From: Anaerolineales bacterium
GTDB taxonomy: Bacteria > Chloroflexota > Anaerolineae > 4572-78 > J111
Reading direction: 5' to 3'
Length of the DNA: 64,000 nt
Assembly (NCBI GenBank): GCA_020634935.1
Contig: JACKAT010000007.1
Coordinates: 62,001-126,000 of the forward strand
A program made the translations under genes and the position numbers. This document shows, in pieces, positions 46,147 through 53,370 of the stretch. Below the pieces are notes generated by a model. That model ran no database searches, had not been told where the DNA came from, and was given only the letters and a program-made list of their open reading frames with translations. Numbering within the stretch: the first letter of the stretch is position 1; each line of letters opens with the position of its first letter.

Positions 46147-46275
46147 GGGCTTACGCAGTTGGGTGTAACGGACAAGGTGACAGTCACTTTTTGCTGAAAA
46201 TGAACGTTTGTTTAGCCCAAACAAGTCGATTTATCACGCCCAAGTGACTGTCACCTTTTGAACTGCGTAACTCAT
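46147..46275. repeat. AGGTGACAGTCACTT palindromic element, copy C
   Basis: Arms AGGTGACAGTCACTT (46175-46189) and AAGTGACTGTCACCT (46242-46256). Outer ends TTACGCAGTT / AACTGCGTAA. Shares ATCGATTT-like centre sequence with other copies. Confidence 0.85.
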
Positions 46276-46485
46276 ATTTAAATCATAACTCTAAATATGC
46301 CACCAAGTAAGTCTAGCGCAAAAAGATTATTCATCAATATGATAAAGGATCATGCTTCGACCTGTCCAAAAGATCAGGTATAACCTGGCCTTGTCATCTT
46401 CAAAGCGTTGCTCGACGGAGTGACGCTTGGCCTGGCCTTGGCCGCAATGAGCTTATTATGCCCTCCATAAAGCCTCCATTATGGC

Positions 46486-46517
46486 TTCACAATCGGTTCA
46501 CAATCTAAGCCTATACT
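46486..46517 (+). promoter_or_regulatory. Paired TTCACAAT boxes and -10 (probable response-regulator site 1)
   Basis: TTCACAAT at 46486-46493 and 46497-46504, 11 bp start to start, followed by TATACT (46512-46517). The boxes cover the -35 position, as for an OmpR-type activator. The same arrangement, with the same TCCATTAT before it, occurs at 49394-49425. Confidence 0.65.
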
Positions 46518-46559
46518 TCGGTCACAAATTGAATTTAATCAATGAAAGGATAACTAACG

Positions 46560-46967
46560 ATGAACCGCAGAATTATTTTAGGCGTTTTGCTGGCGTTGGT
46601 GTTGATGGCCGGCGTCGCCAGTCTGGGGATATATGCCTACAACCTGGGAGTTGCTCAGGGAATAAGCCAAAGCATCCAACTGAGCGATCTGCCGCCGGGC
46701 GCAGAGATGAGTCCCTATCTTTACTATAGGAGCCCATTTTTCTTTCCGCCCTTTGGCTTTCGGTTTTTTGGCTGTTTTGGACCGCTGTTATTCTTCTTCC
46801 TTTTCTTCGTCTTGTTCCGAGGTTTTTGGTGGGGTGGTCGCTGGGGGCATGGCCCCGGTTGGAAACGCCGTCATTGGGAGGGACACGTCCCGCCTATGTT
46901 TGAAGAATGGCATCGCCAGGCCCATCGCCAGGAGAGCGAGCCAACCCCACCCTCAGCGGAAGGGTGA
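46560..46967 (+). CDS. Small Phe-rich membrane protein
   Basis: 135 residues, no family recognised. An N-terminal TM helix (about 5-27) and a Phe-rich hydrophobic stretch (about 59-92, FFFPPFGFRFF and LLFFFLFFVLFRGFWW) are followed by Gly/Arg/Trp/His-rich residues and a polar tail. It lies behind the response-regulator-type promoter and two genes ahead of the two-component system, so it may be part of the stimulus or response of that system. Flanked on both sides by palindromic elements C and D. Confidence 0.7.
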   Translation: MNRRIILGVLLALVLMAGVASLGIYAYNLGVAQGISQSIQLSDLPPGAEMSPYLYYRSPFFFPPFGFRFFGCFGPLLFFFLFFVLFRGFWWGGRWGHGPGWKRRHWEGHVPPMFEEWHRQAHRQESEPTPPSAEG

Positions 46968-46978
46968 TGAAGTGGAGC

Positions 46979-47048
46979 AAGGTGACAGTCACTACAGGTC
47001 ATTTATCGCATCCAAGTGACTGTCACCTTTTGAACGGCGTAACTCATA
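46979..47048. repeat. AGGTGACAGTCACTT palindromic element, copy D (short)
   Basis: AAGGTGACAGTCACT (46979-46993) and AAGTGACTGTCACCT (47013-47027), then GGCGTAACTCAT. A shorter centre than other copies; the left outer end is missing. Confidence 0.8.
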
Positions 47049-47064
47049 ACAAATATGGAGACAT

Positions 47065-47517
47065 ATGATGAATAGCTCTAAAATATTTCCCCCAACCTAC
47101 CTGTTGATCGCGATAATCGTGATGCTCGTGCTGCATTTTACTTGGCCATTAACAACGATACTATTTCCTCCCTGGCAACTTTTGGGTATTATTCCCTTAG
47201 GGGTTGGGGTAATGATTAATGTCATCGCCGCCAATACCTTTCAAACCCGGAATACAACGATTAAGCCTTTTGAAGAGTCAACTGCTTTGGTGACAGGGGG
47301 GCTATATCAGGTCAGCCGAAACCCGATGTATCTGGGCATAGTCTTGATACTGGCGGGCGTAGCCATTCTGCTCGGTTCACTCACACCGTTTGCGGTGATA
47401 CCCGTGGTCATCGTGCTGCTGGACAGGAATTTTATTCGATTTGAAGAACAAAAATTGGCCCAGACGTTTGGGCCGCGCTGGGTAGAATACCGCCGGCGCG
47501 TCAGGCGGTGGGTATAG
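47065..47517 (+). CDS. Isoprenylcysteine carboxyl methyltransferase (ICMT/PEMT)-like membrane protein
   Basis: 150 residues, four TM helices. GGLYQVSRNPMYLGIVLILAG and the C-terminal FIRFEEQKLAQTFGPRWVEY are the ICMT/phospholipid methyltransferase signature (SAM-binding RNPMY and the E-F-G-Y block). The bacterial substrates are unknown and may be lipid or thiol. It starts 16 bp after element D and precedes the response regulator by 21 bp. Confidence 0.88.
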   Translation: MMNSSKIFPPTYLLIAIIVMLVLHFTWPLTTILFPPWQLLGIIPLGVGVMINVIAANTFQTRNTTIKPFEESTALVTGGLYQVSRNPMYLGIVLILAGVAILLGSLTPFAVIPVVIVLLDRNFIRFEEQKLAQTFGPRWVEYRRRVRRWV

Positions 47518-47538
47518 AGTCCGCATCGGGAAACCGCA

Positions 47539-48225
47539 ATGAAAACCATTTTGGTGGTCGATGACGAAACGAAGATTGTCCGGCTGGCCCGCGATTACCT
47601 GGAACACGCCGGTTTTACGGTGGTGACGACCGCCACCGGCCGCGACGCGCTGGCGGCGGCCCGTCAAGCCCGGCCCGATTTAATTGTTTTGGACCTGGGC
47701 TTACCCGACCTGGATGGCCTCGATGTGACCCGCACCCTGCGCAAAGAGTCCAATGTGCCGATAATCATGCTAACTGCTCGCGGCGACGAGTCGGATAAAC
47801 TGGTCGGCCTGGAGTTAGGGGCCGACGATTATCTCACCAAGCCGTTCAGCCCCAAAGAACTGGTCGCCCGCGTTCGAGCGGTATTGCGGCGCACCGAAAC
47901 AGCCCAGAGCAGCCCCGGCCAAGAGATCATTCGCGTCGCCGAGTTGTCGCTTGATCTGCCCCGTATGCGGGCCACGCTAAGCGAGCGCCTCATCGACCTG
48001 ACCCCCACCGAATTTGAACTGCTGGCGGCGCTGGCGGCCCAACCGGGCCGCATCTTCACCCGCGCCCAACTGCTCGACGCCGTGCATGGCGTCGCCTTTG
48101 AGTCGTATGAACGCGCCATCGATGCCCATATCAAAAATATCCGGCGCAAACTGGAACCGAACCCCCGCCAGCCGCGTTATATCCTGACCGTGTACGGCGT
48201 GGGTTACAAATTTGCGGATGAGTAG
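47539..48225 (+). CDS. OmpR-family response regulator
   Basis: 228 residues. Receiver domain (1-118) with the acidic pocket VVDDE, phosphorylated Asp52 (LIVLDLGLPD), Thr in MLTARG and Lys in YLTKPF. The C-terminal winged helix (about 130-225) contains LTPTEFELLAAL and the VYGVGYKF ending. DNA targets are probably the TTCACAAT pairs before the 46560 and 49460 genes. The kinase gene follows after 3 bp. Confidence 0.93.
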   Translation: MKTILVVDDETKIVRLARDYLEHAGFTVVTTATGRDALAAARQARPDLIVLDLGLPDLDGLDVTRTLRKESNVPIIMLTARGDESDKLVGLELGADDYLTKPFSPKELVARVRAVLRRTETAQSSPGQEIIRVAELSLDLPRMRATLSERLIDLTPTEFELLAALAAQPGRIFTRAQLLDAVHGVAFESYERAIDAHIKNIRRKLEPNPRQPRYILTVYGVGYKFADE

Positions 48226-48228
48226 CTA

Positions 48229-49350
48229 ATGCCCCCTCACTTTCGTCGTCATCGCCCCCCGTGGTGGCCCCAAGATGAGCCGTGGCCGCCGCCCGGCCCG
48301 CCCGGCCATCCCCCCTGGTCGAAACTACGCCGCGTTTTCTTCTGGCGAATAATCGGTCTATTTGCCATTCTGGCCATGTTGATCACCGGCCTGTGCAGCT
48401 TGGCCTTCTGGCTGGCCTTTATCAGTTGGGATCGGCTGGGAGTACCGCAAGAGCGGCTGCCTTTTATCTTTCTGGCCGGTTTGGGCATTGGCCTGGTCGG
48501 GTTGATTATGCTGGCCTGGCTGCTGCGGCGAGTCACTATCCCATTTGGCGATCTCATGGAGGCGGTGGGCCAGGTCGAAGCCGGCGATTACACCGCTCGC
48601 GCCGTTGAACGCGGGCCGGCTGAAGTTCGCGCGCTGGTGCGGGCCTTCAACGCGATGGCCGAACGGCTGCAACTAACCGAGACCCAACGTCGCAACCTGC
48701 TGGCCGATGTCACCCACGAGCTGCGAACGCCGCTCACCGTCATTCAGGGCAACCTGGAAGGGCTGCTCGATGGCGTCTATCCTCGCGATGACGCCCACCT
48801 GACCGCCATCTTAGAAGATACGCGCGTCTTGGCTCGGTTAATCGATGACCTGCGCACGCTGGCTATGGCCGAAAGCGGCGCGCTGCAACTCTATCGCGAA
48901 CCAACCGATTTCGCCATCCTGGCCGATGAGACCGCGGCCTCATTTCGTCCCCAGGCCGAGTCAGCCGGGGTTGAATTAAGCGTGGCCATCGCCGAAGAGA
49001 TACCGCTGCTTGACCTGGACCCGGTTCGGATGCGTGAGGTTTTAGCGAATTTAATTGCCAACGCCCTCCGTTATACCCCGGCCGGGGGGCAGGTATGTGT
49101 GACTGCTCAGGTTGACCCGATTGAGCAGCGGGTTACGGTGTCAGTCCGAGATACCGGAACCGGCATCTCCGCCGAAGCCTTGCCCCATATTTTTGACCGC
49201 TTTTATAAATCCGACGATTCGCACGGCACCGGCTTAGGGTTGGCTATTGCCAAAAACCTGGTAGTCGCCCACGGCGGCGAAATATCAGCCCGCAGCCCTG
49301 ACGGCGCACCCTCTGGAACCACCATTCGGTTCAGTCTACCGTTGAGTTAA
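48229..49350 (+). CDS. HAMP-domain sensor histidine kinase
   Basis: 373 residues. Pro/His-rich cytoplasmic N-terminus (1-30), TM1 (about 39-62), short external loop (about 15 residues), TM2 (about 78-100), HAMP (about 100-150), HisKA with His163 in DVTHELRTPL, and a HATPase domain with N box NLIANALRYTP, G1 DTGTGIS and G2 GTGLGLAIAK. The tiny external loop suggests sensing within the membrane or through a partner. Pairs with the upstream response regulator. Confidence 0.92.
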   Translation: MPPHFRRHRPPWWPQDEPWPPPGPPGHPPWSKLRRVFFWRIIGLFAILAMLITGLCSLAFWLAFISWDRLGVPQERLPFIFLAGLGIGLVGLIMLAWLLRRVTIPFGDLMEAVGQVEAGDYTARAVERGPAEVRALVRAFNAMAERLQLTETQRRNLLADVTHELRTPLTVIQGNLEGLLDGVYPRDDAHLTAILEDTRVLARLIDDLRTLAMAESGALQLYREPTDFAILADETAASFRPQAESAGVELSVAIAEEIPLLDLDPVRMREVLANLIANALRYTPAGGQVCVTAQVDPIEQRVTVSVRDTGTGISAEALPHIFDRFYKSDDSHGTGLGLAIAKNLVVAHGGEISARSPDGAPSGTTIRFSLPLS

Positions 49351-49393
49351 CGGCTCCCCTCGCCAAACCTATCCGCACAATCTCCATTATTGC

Positions 49394-49425
49394 TTCACAA
49401 TGAGTTCACAATTGCAGGCTAAGGT
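49394..49425 (+). promoter_or_regulatory. Paired TTCACAAT boxes (probable response-regulator site 2)
   Basis: TTCACAAT at 49394-49401 and 49405-49412, 11 bp start to start, then TAAGGT at the -10 position (49420-49425). Preceded by TCCATTAT as at site 1. It lies 35 bp upstream of the SDR gene. Confidence 0.65.
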
Positions 49426-49459
49426 ATTCGTAAATTCTAAAGGGAAGGGTGTTTAACTC

Positions 49460-50227
49460 ATGACTATTCTTGACCGGTTTCGTCTTGATCGGCGGGTAGC
49501 GATTGTCACCGGCAGCAGTCGGGGGTTGGGCCGAGCGATGGCTCAGGCCCTGGCCGAAGCCGGCGCCCAGGTGGCGGTCGTCAGCCGCCAGATCGAACCG
49601 GCGCAGCAGGTGGCTGATGAAATTCTCGCCGCCACCGGCCAGCTTTGCTACGGCTATTGCTGCGATGTGACCGTCCCTGAGCAGATCACGGCGCTGGTCG
49701 AAGCGGTCGTAAAAGATTTCGGCCAGATCGATATTGTGATCAATAATGCCGGTATAAGCATTCGCCGGTCCATCGAGGCGCTATCGTTGGCGGAGTTTCG
49801 CCAAGTGCAAGACACCAATCTCACCGGCCCTTGGCTATTATGCCGCGCTGTCGCCGATCACCTCAAAGCGCGGGGCAACGGCCGCGTGATTAATATCAGT
49901 TCGACCGCCGCTGTCAGCAGTTTCCCCGGTTTAACGCCCTATGCCAGCAGCAAAGCCGGGCTGGTGCAGATGAGCCGCACGCTGGCCCTCGAGTGGGGCG
50001 CTGACGGTATCACAGTTAATTGTATCTTGCCCGGCCCCTTTGCCACCGACATGAACCAGGCCGCCCGCCAAGACCCACAGATCAATCAGCAGTTCCTGGC
50101 CGGCATCCCGATCAAACGCTGGGGCGATCCGGACGAGATCGGCGCTTTAGCCGTCTTTTTAGCTAGTGACGCCGGCAGCTTTATCACCGGCGCGACCATT
50201 GTGATCGATGGTGGCCGGACAGTGTAG
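49460..50227 (+). CDS. SDR family oxidoreductase
   Basis: 255-residue classical short-chain dehydrogenase. Cofactor motif TGSSRGLGRAMA, NNAG in VINNAGISI, catalytic Ser in NISSTAAVSS and YASSK (Tyr-x3-Lys). Resembles gluconate-5-dehydrogenase/FabG-type enzymes; substrate unknown. Behind a response-regulator-type promoter and 7 bp from the convergent MarR gene. Confidence 0.9.
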   Translation: MTILDRFRLDRRVAIVTGSSRGLGRAMAQALAEAGAQVAVVSRQIEPAQQVADEILAATGQLCYGYCCDVTVPEQITALVEAVVKDFGQIDIVINNAGISIRRSIEALSLAEFRQVQDTNLTGPWLLCRAVADHLKARGNGRVINISSTAAVSSFPGLTPYASSKAGLVQMSRTLALEWGADGITVNCILPGPFATDMNQAARQDPQINQQFLAGIPIKRWGDPDEIGALAVFLASDAGSFITGATIVIDGGRTV

Positions 50228-50233
50228 TAAGGT

Positions 50234-50701
50234 TTAACCCTCAGCCGGCCTGGCTCGCATTTTGGCGGCTTCCTGCTCCATTACGGCGGCGGCGCGCTGC
50301 ATAAAATCGAGGATGAGCGCTAACTCGTCGTCACTGTAGTGATCCGTCGCTTCGGAAAACGCCTCTATCATCGAATCAAACAGTGGGGTAATCTTTTCCT
50401 CCCAACCCGGCACCGGTTCGATGATCACGCGCCGCCGGTCGTTGGGATCCGGCTGGCGGCGGGCGATACCGGCCTTTTCCAGTCGATCAATCAGGCCCGT
50501 CACCGCGCCGGTGGTCAGGCCGGTCAATTCAGCCAGTTGCCCGGCGGTTAACGGCCCTTTCCGGTGAATAATATCGCCACATTTCCAATCGGTTGGGCTG
50601 AGGCCAAAGTACCCGGCGATGGCCGAGTGAAACATGATCGTCGCGGTGCTATGGGCGCGTCCGGCGCTTTGCAAGGCTAGCATCAATTCATCTCTGTTCA
50701 A
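50234..50701 (-). CDS. MarR family transcriptional regulator
   Basis: 155 residues. Winged helix with KGPLTAGQLAELTGLTTGA (recognition region) and the wing RRQPDPNDRRRVIIEPV, a MarR signature. It probably represses its own gene or the convergent SDR gene; palindromic CTTAG-TGG-CTAAG lies upstream at 50749-50761. Confidence 0.9.
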   Translation of the reverse strand: MNRDELMLALQSAGRAHSTATIMFHSAIAGYFGLSPTDWKCGDIIHRKGPLTAGQLAELTGLTTGAVTGLIDRLEKAGIARRQPDPNDRRRVIIEPVPGWEEKITPLFDSMIEAFSEATDHYSDDELALILDFMQRAAAVMEQEAAKMRARPAEG

Positions 50702-50744
50702 AAGGCCCTCTTGACAAGTCAGCTATTCTCGCTTACAATTCGGT

Positions 50745-50797
50745 TTACCTTAGTGGCTAAGATAAACTTTGTCTAAGATAAATATTGACTAAGTTAC
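50745..50797. promoter_or_regulatory. Putative MarR operator region
   Basis: CTTAG-TGG-CTAAG palindrome (50749-50761) followed by two further CTAAG half-sites (GTCTAAGAT, GACTAAGTT) at about 20-bp intervals, directly before the marR start. Confidence 0.5.
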
Positions 50798-50893
50798 TTG
50801 CCAACTTAAACGAAAATATTATAGACCAAATAAGGGATGATGACAAAATGACAGAAGTGGTGAACACCTCTGGGTTTGAAAGGAGGATAAATC

Positions 50894-51118
50894 ATGCAAC
50901 GCTGCGTTGAACCATTAAGCGAACGCGAACTGGAGGTGCTGCATTGGCTGGCCTCCGGCGCGTCGAATCGGGAGATTAGCCGGCAGTTAACTATCCAAGA
51001 AAACACCGTCAAGCGGCACGTTTACAACATCTTCGGTAAGCTAAATGTTCGCAATCGCACCCAGGCGGCGTTGAAGGCTCATAGCTTGGGGGTAACACCT
51101 CAGTCAAAACTCCTTTGA
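50894..51118 (+). CDS. Stand-alone LuxR-type HTH protein
   Basis: 74 residues, consisting only of a GerE/LuxR DNA-binding domain: LSERELEVLHWLASGASNRE, NTVKRHVYNIFGKLNVRNRT. AAAGGAGG lies 6 nt before the ATG. Sensory domains are absent, as in GerE itself. Could be a free regulator or the tail left from a longer gene; the good ribosome site favours a real small gene. Confidence 0.75.
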   Translation: MQRCVEPLSERELEVLHWLASGASNREISRQLTIQENTVKRHVYNIFGKLNVRNRTQAALKAHSLGVTPQSKLL

Positions 51119-51250
51119 GAGCAACGTTGAATGAATAAAGCGATCAGCTTTCAGCCATCAGCTTTATGGCTTGCATATCCCAACCAAGACAAAAGCTGAA
51201 CGCTGACAGCTAAGGGCTGATAGCTATCATACAAAGACCCACGATGAAAA

Positions 51251-51340
51251 TGTCATGGCGAGGCGGAACGACGAAGCCATCTCCGCGTTCGGAGGAGGAG
51301 ATGGCTTCGCTTCGCTTTGCTTCGCTTCGCTCGCCACGAC
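51251..51340. repeat. TGTCATGGCGAGG-type palindromic repeat
   Basis: Starts TGTCATGGCGAGGCGGAACG and ends CTTCGCTCGCCACGAC. Related to 31594-31669. Confidence 0.7.
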
Positions 51341-51433
51341 CGGCCGGCTAAAAACCACCTCTTTTTTTCAAAAAATGCCTCCTACGCCCGCACATGCCGT
51401 TTTTGCATTTAAAAAGACGGCCGCAAACGTTTT

Positions 51434-51563
51434 GACCTCCTTTTTTGCGGCAAAAAAAGGACTTTTTTTCGTGAGACCTCCTTTTTTGCGACAAAAAAGG
51501 GACTTTTTTTCGTGAGACCTCCTTTTTTGCGACAAAAAAAGGACTTTTTTTCGTGAGACCTCC
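51434..51563. repeat. 41-bp tandem repeat, three copies
   Basis: Units start at 51434, 51475 and 51516, with a partial unit at 51557; each begins GACCTCCTTTTTTGCG. Every unit holds a CCTTTTTTGCG/CAAAAAAAGG hairpin. The period is not a multiple of three and no gene is implied. Confidence 0.9.
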
Positions 51564-51580
51564 CTTGAAAATAACGGTCT

Positions 51581-51690
51581 GGAGCGTCAAAGTTTACTTT
51601 GACCCCATCGTGGATGACAAAGCAAGCTTTGTCGCTCCGATACATTTTCATTCCCGGTGTCGTCCTGTAAGGACTGTCGGACTCCTTTGA
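51581..51690. repeat. GGAGCGACAAAGC palindromic element, copy 3 (inverted, long form)
   Basis: Core 51581-51638 from GGAGCGTCAAAG to CTTTGTCGCTCC, then CATTTTCATTCCCGGTGTCG, hairpin GTCCT/AGGAC and GGACTCCT. It is the reverse of 28361-28467. Confidence 0.82.
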
Positions 51691-51867
51691 AACTACCGCT
51701 CTGGAGCGTCAACGTAATGAAGGTAAGAAAATAAACAGGGTACCTGGGCCAACCAACGCCAGGCTAACCCTTCGACGGTGTTCAGGACAAGCGCCATCGC
51801 GTTGAAAGAGCGAAGGACGCTAAAGCGCCCTCAGATGGCGCCAACTGCGTAAGTCATAACCTGGACA

Positions 51868-52155
51868 AGCCAGAACCAAAAAAATTTAACGCTAAAGCCG
51901 CAAACGGCGCAAGGGACGCCAAAGTAAATCTAAAAAGCCAGGCTCGATATGGATTCCAACGAGGTCATAGCAATGGCGGCAATGGTTAGGCCCCAATGTC
52001 TTTATCGGGCCGCCAACAGGTCTTAGGGCGCTAGATTCCCGCTAAAAGCAGGCGGGAATGACCTCGGCCCGCGTTCTGCCTTGAAACACATATCGAGCCA
52101 AAAGCCATTTGCGACTTTAGCGTCATTTGCGCCCCTTGCGTTTAATTTTCTGGCT
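51868..52155. mobile_element. MITE-like element with AGCCAGAA ends
   Basis: 288 bp bounded by AGCCAGAA (51868-51875) and TTCTGGCT (52148-52155). Both ends carry AACGCTAAAG/ACGCAAGGGGCGC-type sequence in inverted order. Non-coding. Confidence 0.55.
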
Positions 52156-52167
52156 CAACTTCTTTAG

Positions 52168-52294
52168 GAATTACGCAGTTCAAAAGGTGACAGTCACTTA
52201 CAAACACTACATCGACCTTTTTGGCGCAAATGAACGCTCATTTTTATCAAAAAGTGACTGCCACCCTATTTAATCCGACTAACTGCGTAAATTC
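52168..52294. repeat. AGGTGACAGTCACTT palindromic element, copy E
   Basis: Left GAATTACGCAGTT (52168-52180) and AGGTGACAGTCACTT; right AAGTGACTGCCACC and AACTGCGTAAATTC. 127 bp. Confidence 0.85.
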
Positions 52295-52306
52295 TATGAA
52301 GCATTT

Positions 52307-52738
52307 TTACGCTTGCTCCATAATCACATTTGCCATCCCCATAAACTGCCCAAAACGTTCTGCTTCAATGCGAACGGCTGCTTCCTCCGCCTCACTCAAG
52401 GTAACGAAGCGCCTCAACGTAATGATGACCGTATTTTTCTGAAAATCCCGCCGCCAGGCGCCGACCATACGGCCGTCGATGACTAAAAAATGGCTAAAGA
52501 TCGGATTCTGGTGTTCGATCAGATGGGTGTGGGCCGGATCGAGGACCGGGCGGGAGTTGCGATAACTGACCAGATATTCATCGTAATTGGGCAGCAAATG
52601 GGCTGTGGGTGACGGTTCTTTAACCAAAGGTAAATCCCGGAGCCAGCCAGTAAATCTGATCGCCCACCGTTGCCTGGACAGGTTTCCGGCCAGATGTGGG
52701 TTTGATAAGCGCTGCGGCACGATGTCCAGACTGTTCAT
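52307..52738 (-). pseudogene. Internally deleted, frameshifted HTH_42 (AlkZ-like) gene remnant
   Basis: The minus strand starts MNSLDIVPQRLSNPHLAG, the family N-terminus, but after about 22 codons it jumps to the C-terminal part: about 230 codons are missing. Next, GDQIYWLAPG is readable in another frame, then the first frame resumes with HLLPNYDEYLVSYRNSRPVL and VIDGRMVGAWRRDF, matching the complete paralogue at 18206-19291. It is flanked on both sides by palindromic elements E and F. Confidence 0.8.
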
Positions 52739-52748
52739 TGATCTCCTC

Positions 52749-52853
52749 TTACGCCAGTAATGCTCGCTTTAAAGGTGACGGTCACTTTTGCAGGGGCAGA
52801 GCCATTGATTTGGTCGATCAGATGGGTGTTTTTGACCAAGTGACCGTCACCTT
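52749..52853. repeat. AGGTGACAGTCACTT palindromic element, copy F (covariant)
   Basis: Arms AGGTGACGGTCACTT and AAGTGACCGTCACCT: the A and T of other copies are replaced by a complementary G and C, so pairing is preserved. Confidence 0.8.
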
Positions 52854-52878
52854 ATGGTTATACTGAGAGTTGCTGCTC

Positions 52879-53319
52879 TTACGCTTTCTTGCTTGCGTTC
52901 AGCATGTCTAAGTAGTGCGCGTTGTACATCACCCCGAGAATATTCCCAAAGGGATCGACCACAGAAGCCGTGACGAAGCCCGGCCCCCGGTTGGTAAGCG
53001 GTTCATATGCTGTCGCCCCCATTGCCGTCAGCGTTTCAAGCGTGGCGGCGATGTCGTCAACGTGCCAGTAGACTATCGCCCCGCCCGGACCGGCGGTGGC
53101 TCCTTTCGGCGCGTAGCTGCGGTTGATAAGGCCGAGTTCGTGCTGATAATCGCCGAGACGAAATTCTATATAGGCCAGCCGGTCGTCGGGGCCGCGCTGC
53201 TCGAAGTAGGGCGCGAGGCCCAATAGCTCAGTGTACCACTGTTTCGCGGTTTCCATATCGGCGTCAGCCACCCAGAAACTGAGGGTAGCCATGCCGCGCA
53301 ATAGCGTTGTATTCGTCAT
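52879..53319 (-). CDS. VOC family protein (glyoxalase-like)
   Basis: 146 residues, one VOC unit pair. LSFWVADADMETAKQWYTEL starts the first beta-alpha-beta unit; VYWHVDDIAATLETLTAMGA the second; FVTASVVDPFGNILGVMYN ends it. The pattern fits glyoxalase/bleomycin-resistance or dioxygenase-like proteins; activity unknown. Confidence 0.87.
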   Translation of the reverse strand: MTNTTLLRGMATLSFWVADADMETAKQWYTELLGLAPYFEQRGPDDRLAYIEFRLGDYQHELGLINRSYAPKGATAGPGGAIVYWHVDDIAATLETLTAMGATAYEPLTNRGPGFVTASVVDPFGNILGVMYNAHYLDMLNASKKA

Positions 53320-53370
53320 TTTTTATGCCTTTGATGGGTTCTGATTTGGATGTCTATTACTAACGGGTTA

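Larger units (their letters stand above)
46089..46559. other. Divergent intergenic region with palindromic element and regulator boxes
   Basis: 471 bp with element copy C (46147-46275) and the response-regulator-type promoter (46486-46517). No gene seen. Confidence 0.65.
51119..52306. other. Repeat-rich non-coding region
   Basis: About 1.2 kb without a credible gene. In order: a CAGC/GCTG-rich inverted repeat (51138-51230), a CATGGCGAGG repeat (51251-51340), a 41-bp tandem array (51434-51563), a CAAAG element (51581-51690), a MITE-like element (51868-52155) and palindromic element copy E (52168-52294). Confidence 0.75.

Noticed and set aside
51348..51651. Two 80-codon Lys/Phe-rich minus-strand frames over the 41-bp array
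   Set aside because: They only read the poly-A/poly-T repeat; the period is not a multiple of three, so units are read in different frames.
52307..52738. Intact 143-residue winged-helix protein
   Set aside because: Homology jumps from the family N-terminus to the C-terminus with a frameshifted patch between, so it is a remnant and not a real short gene.
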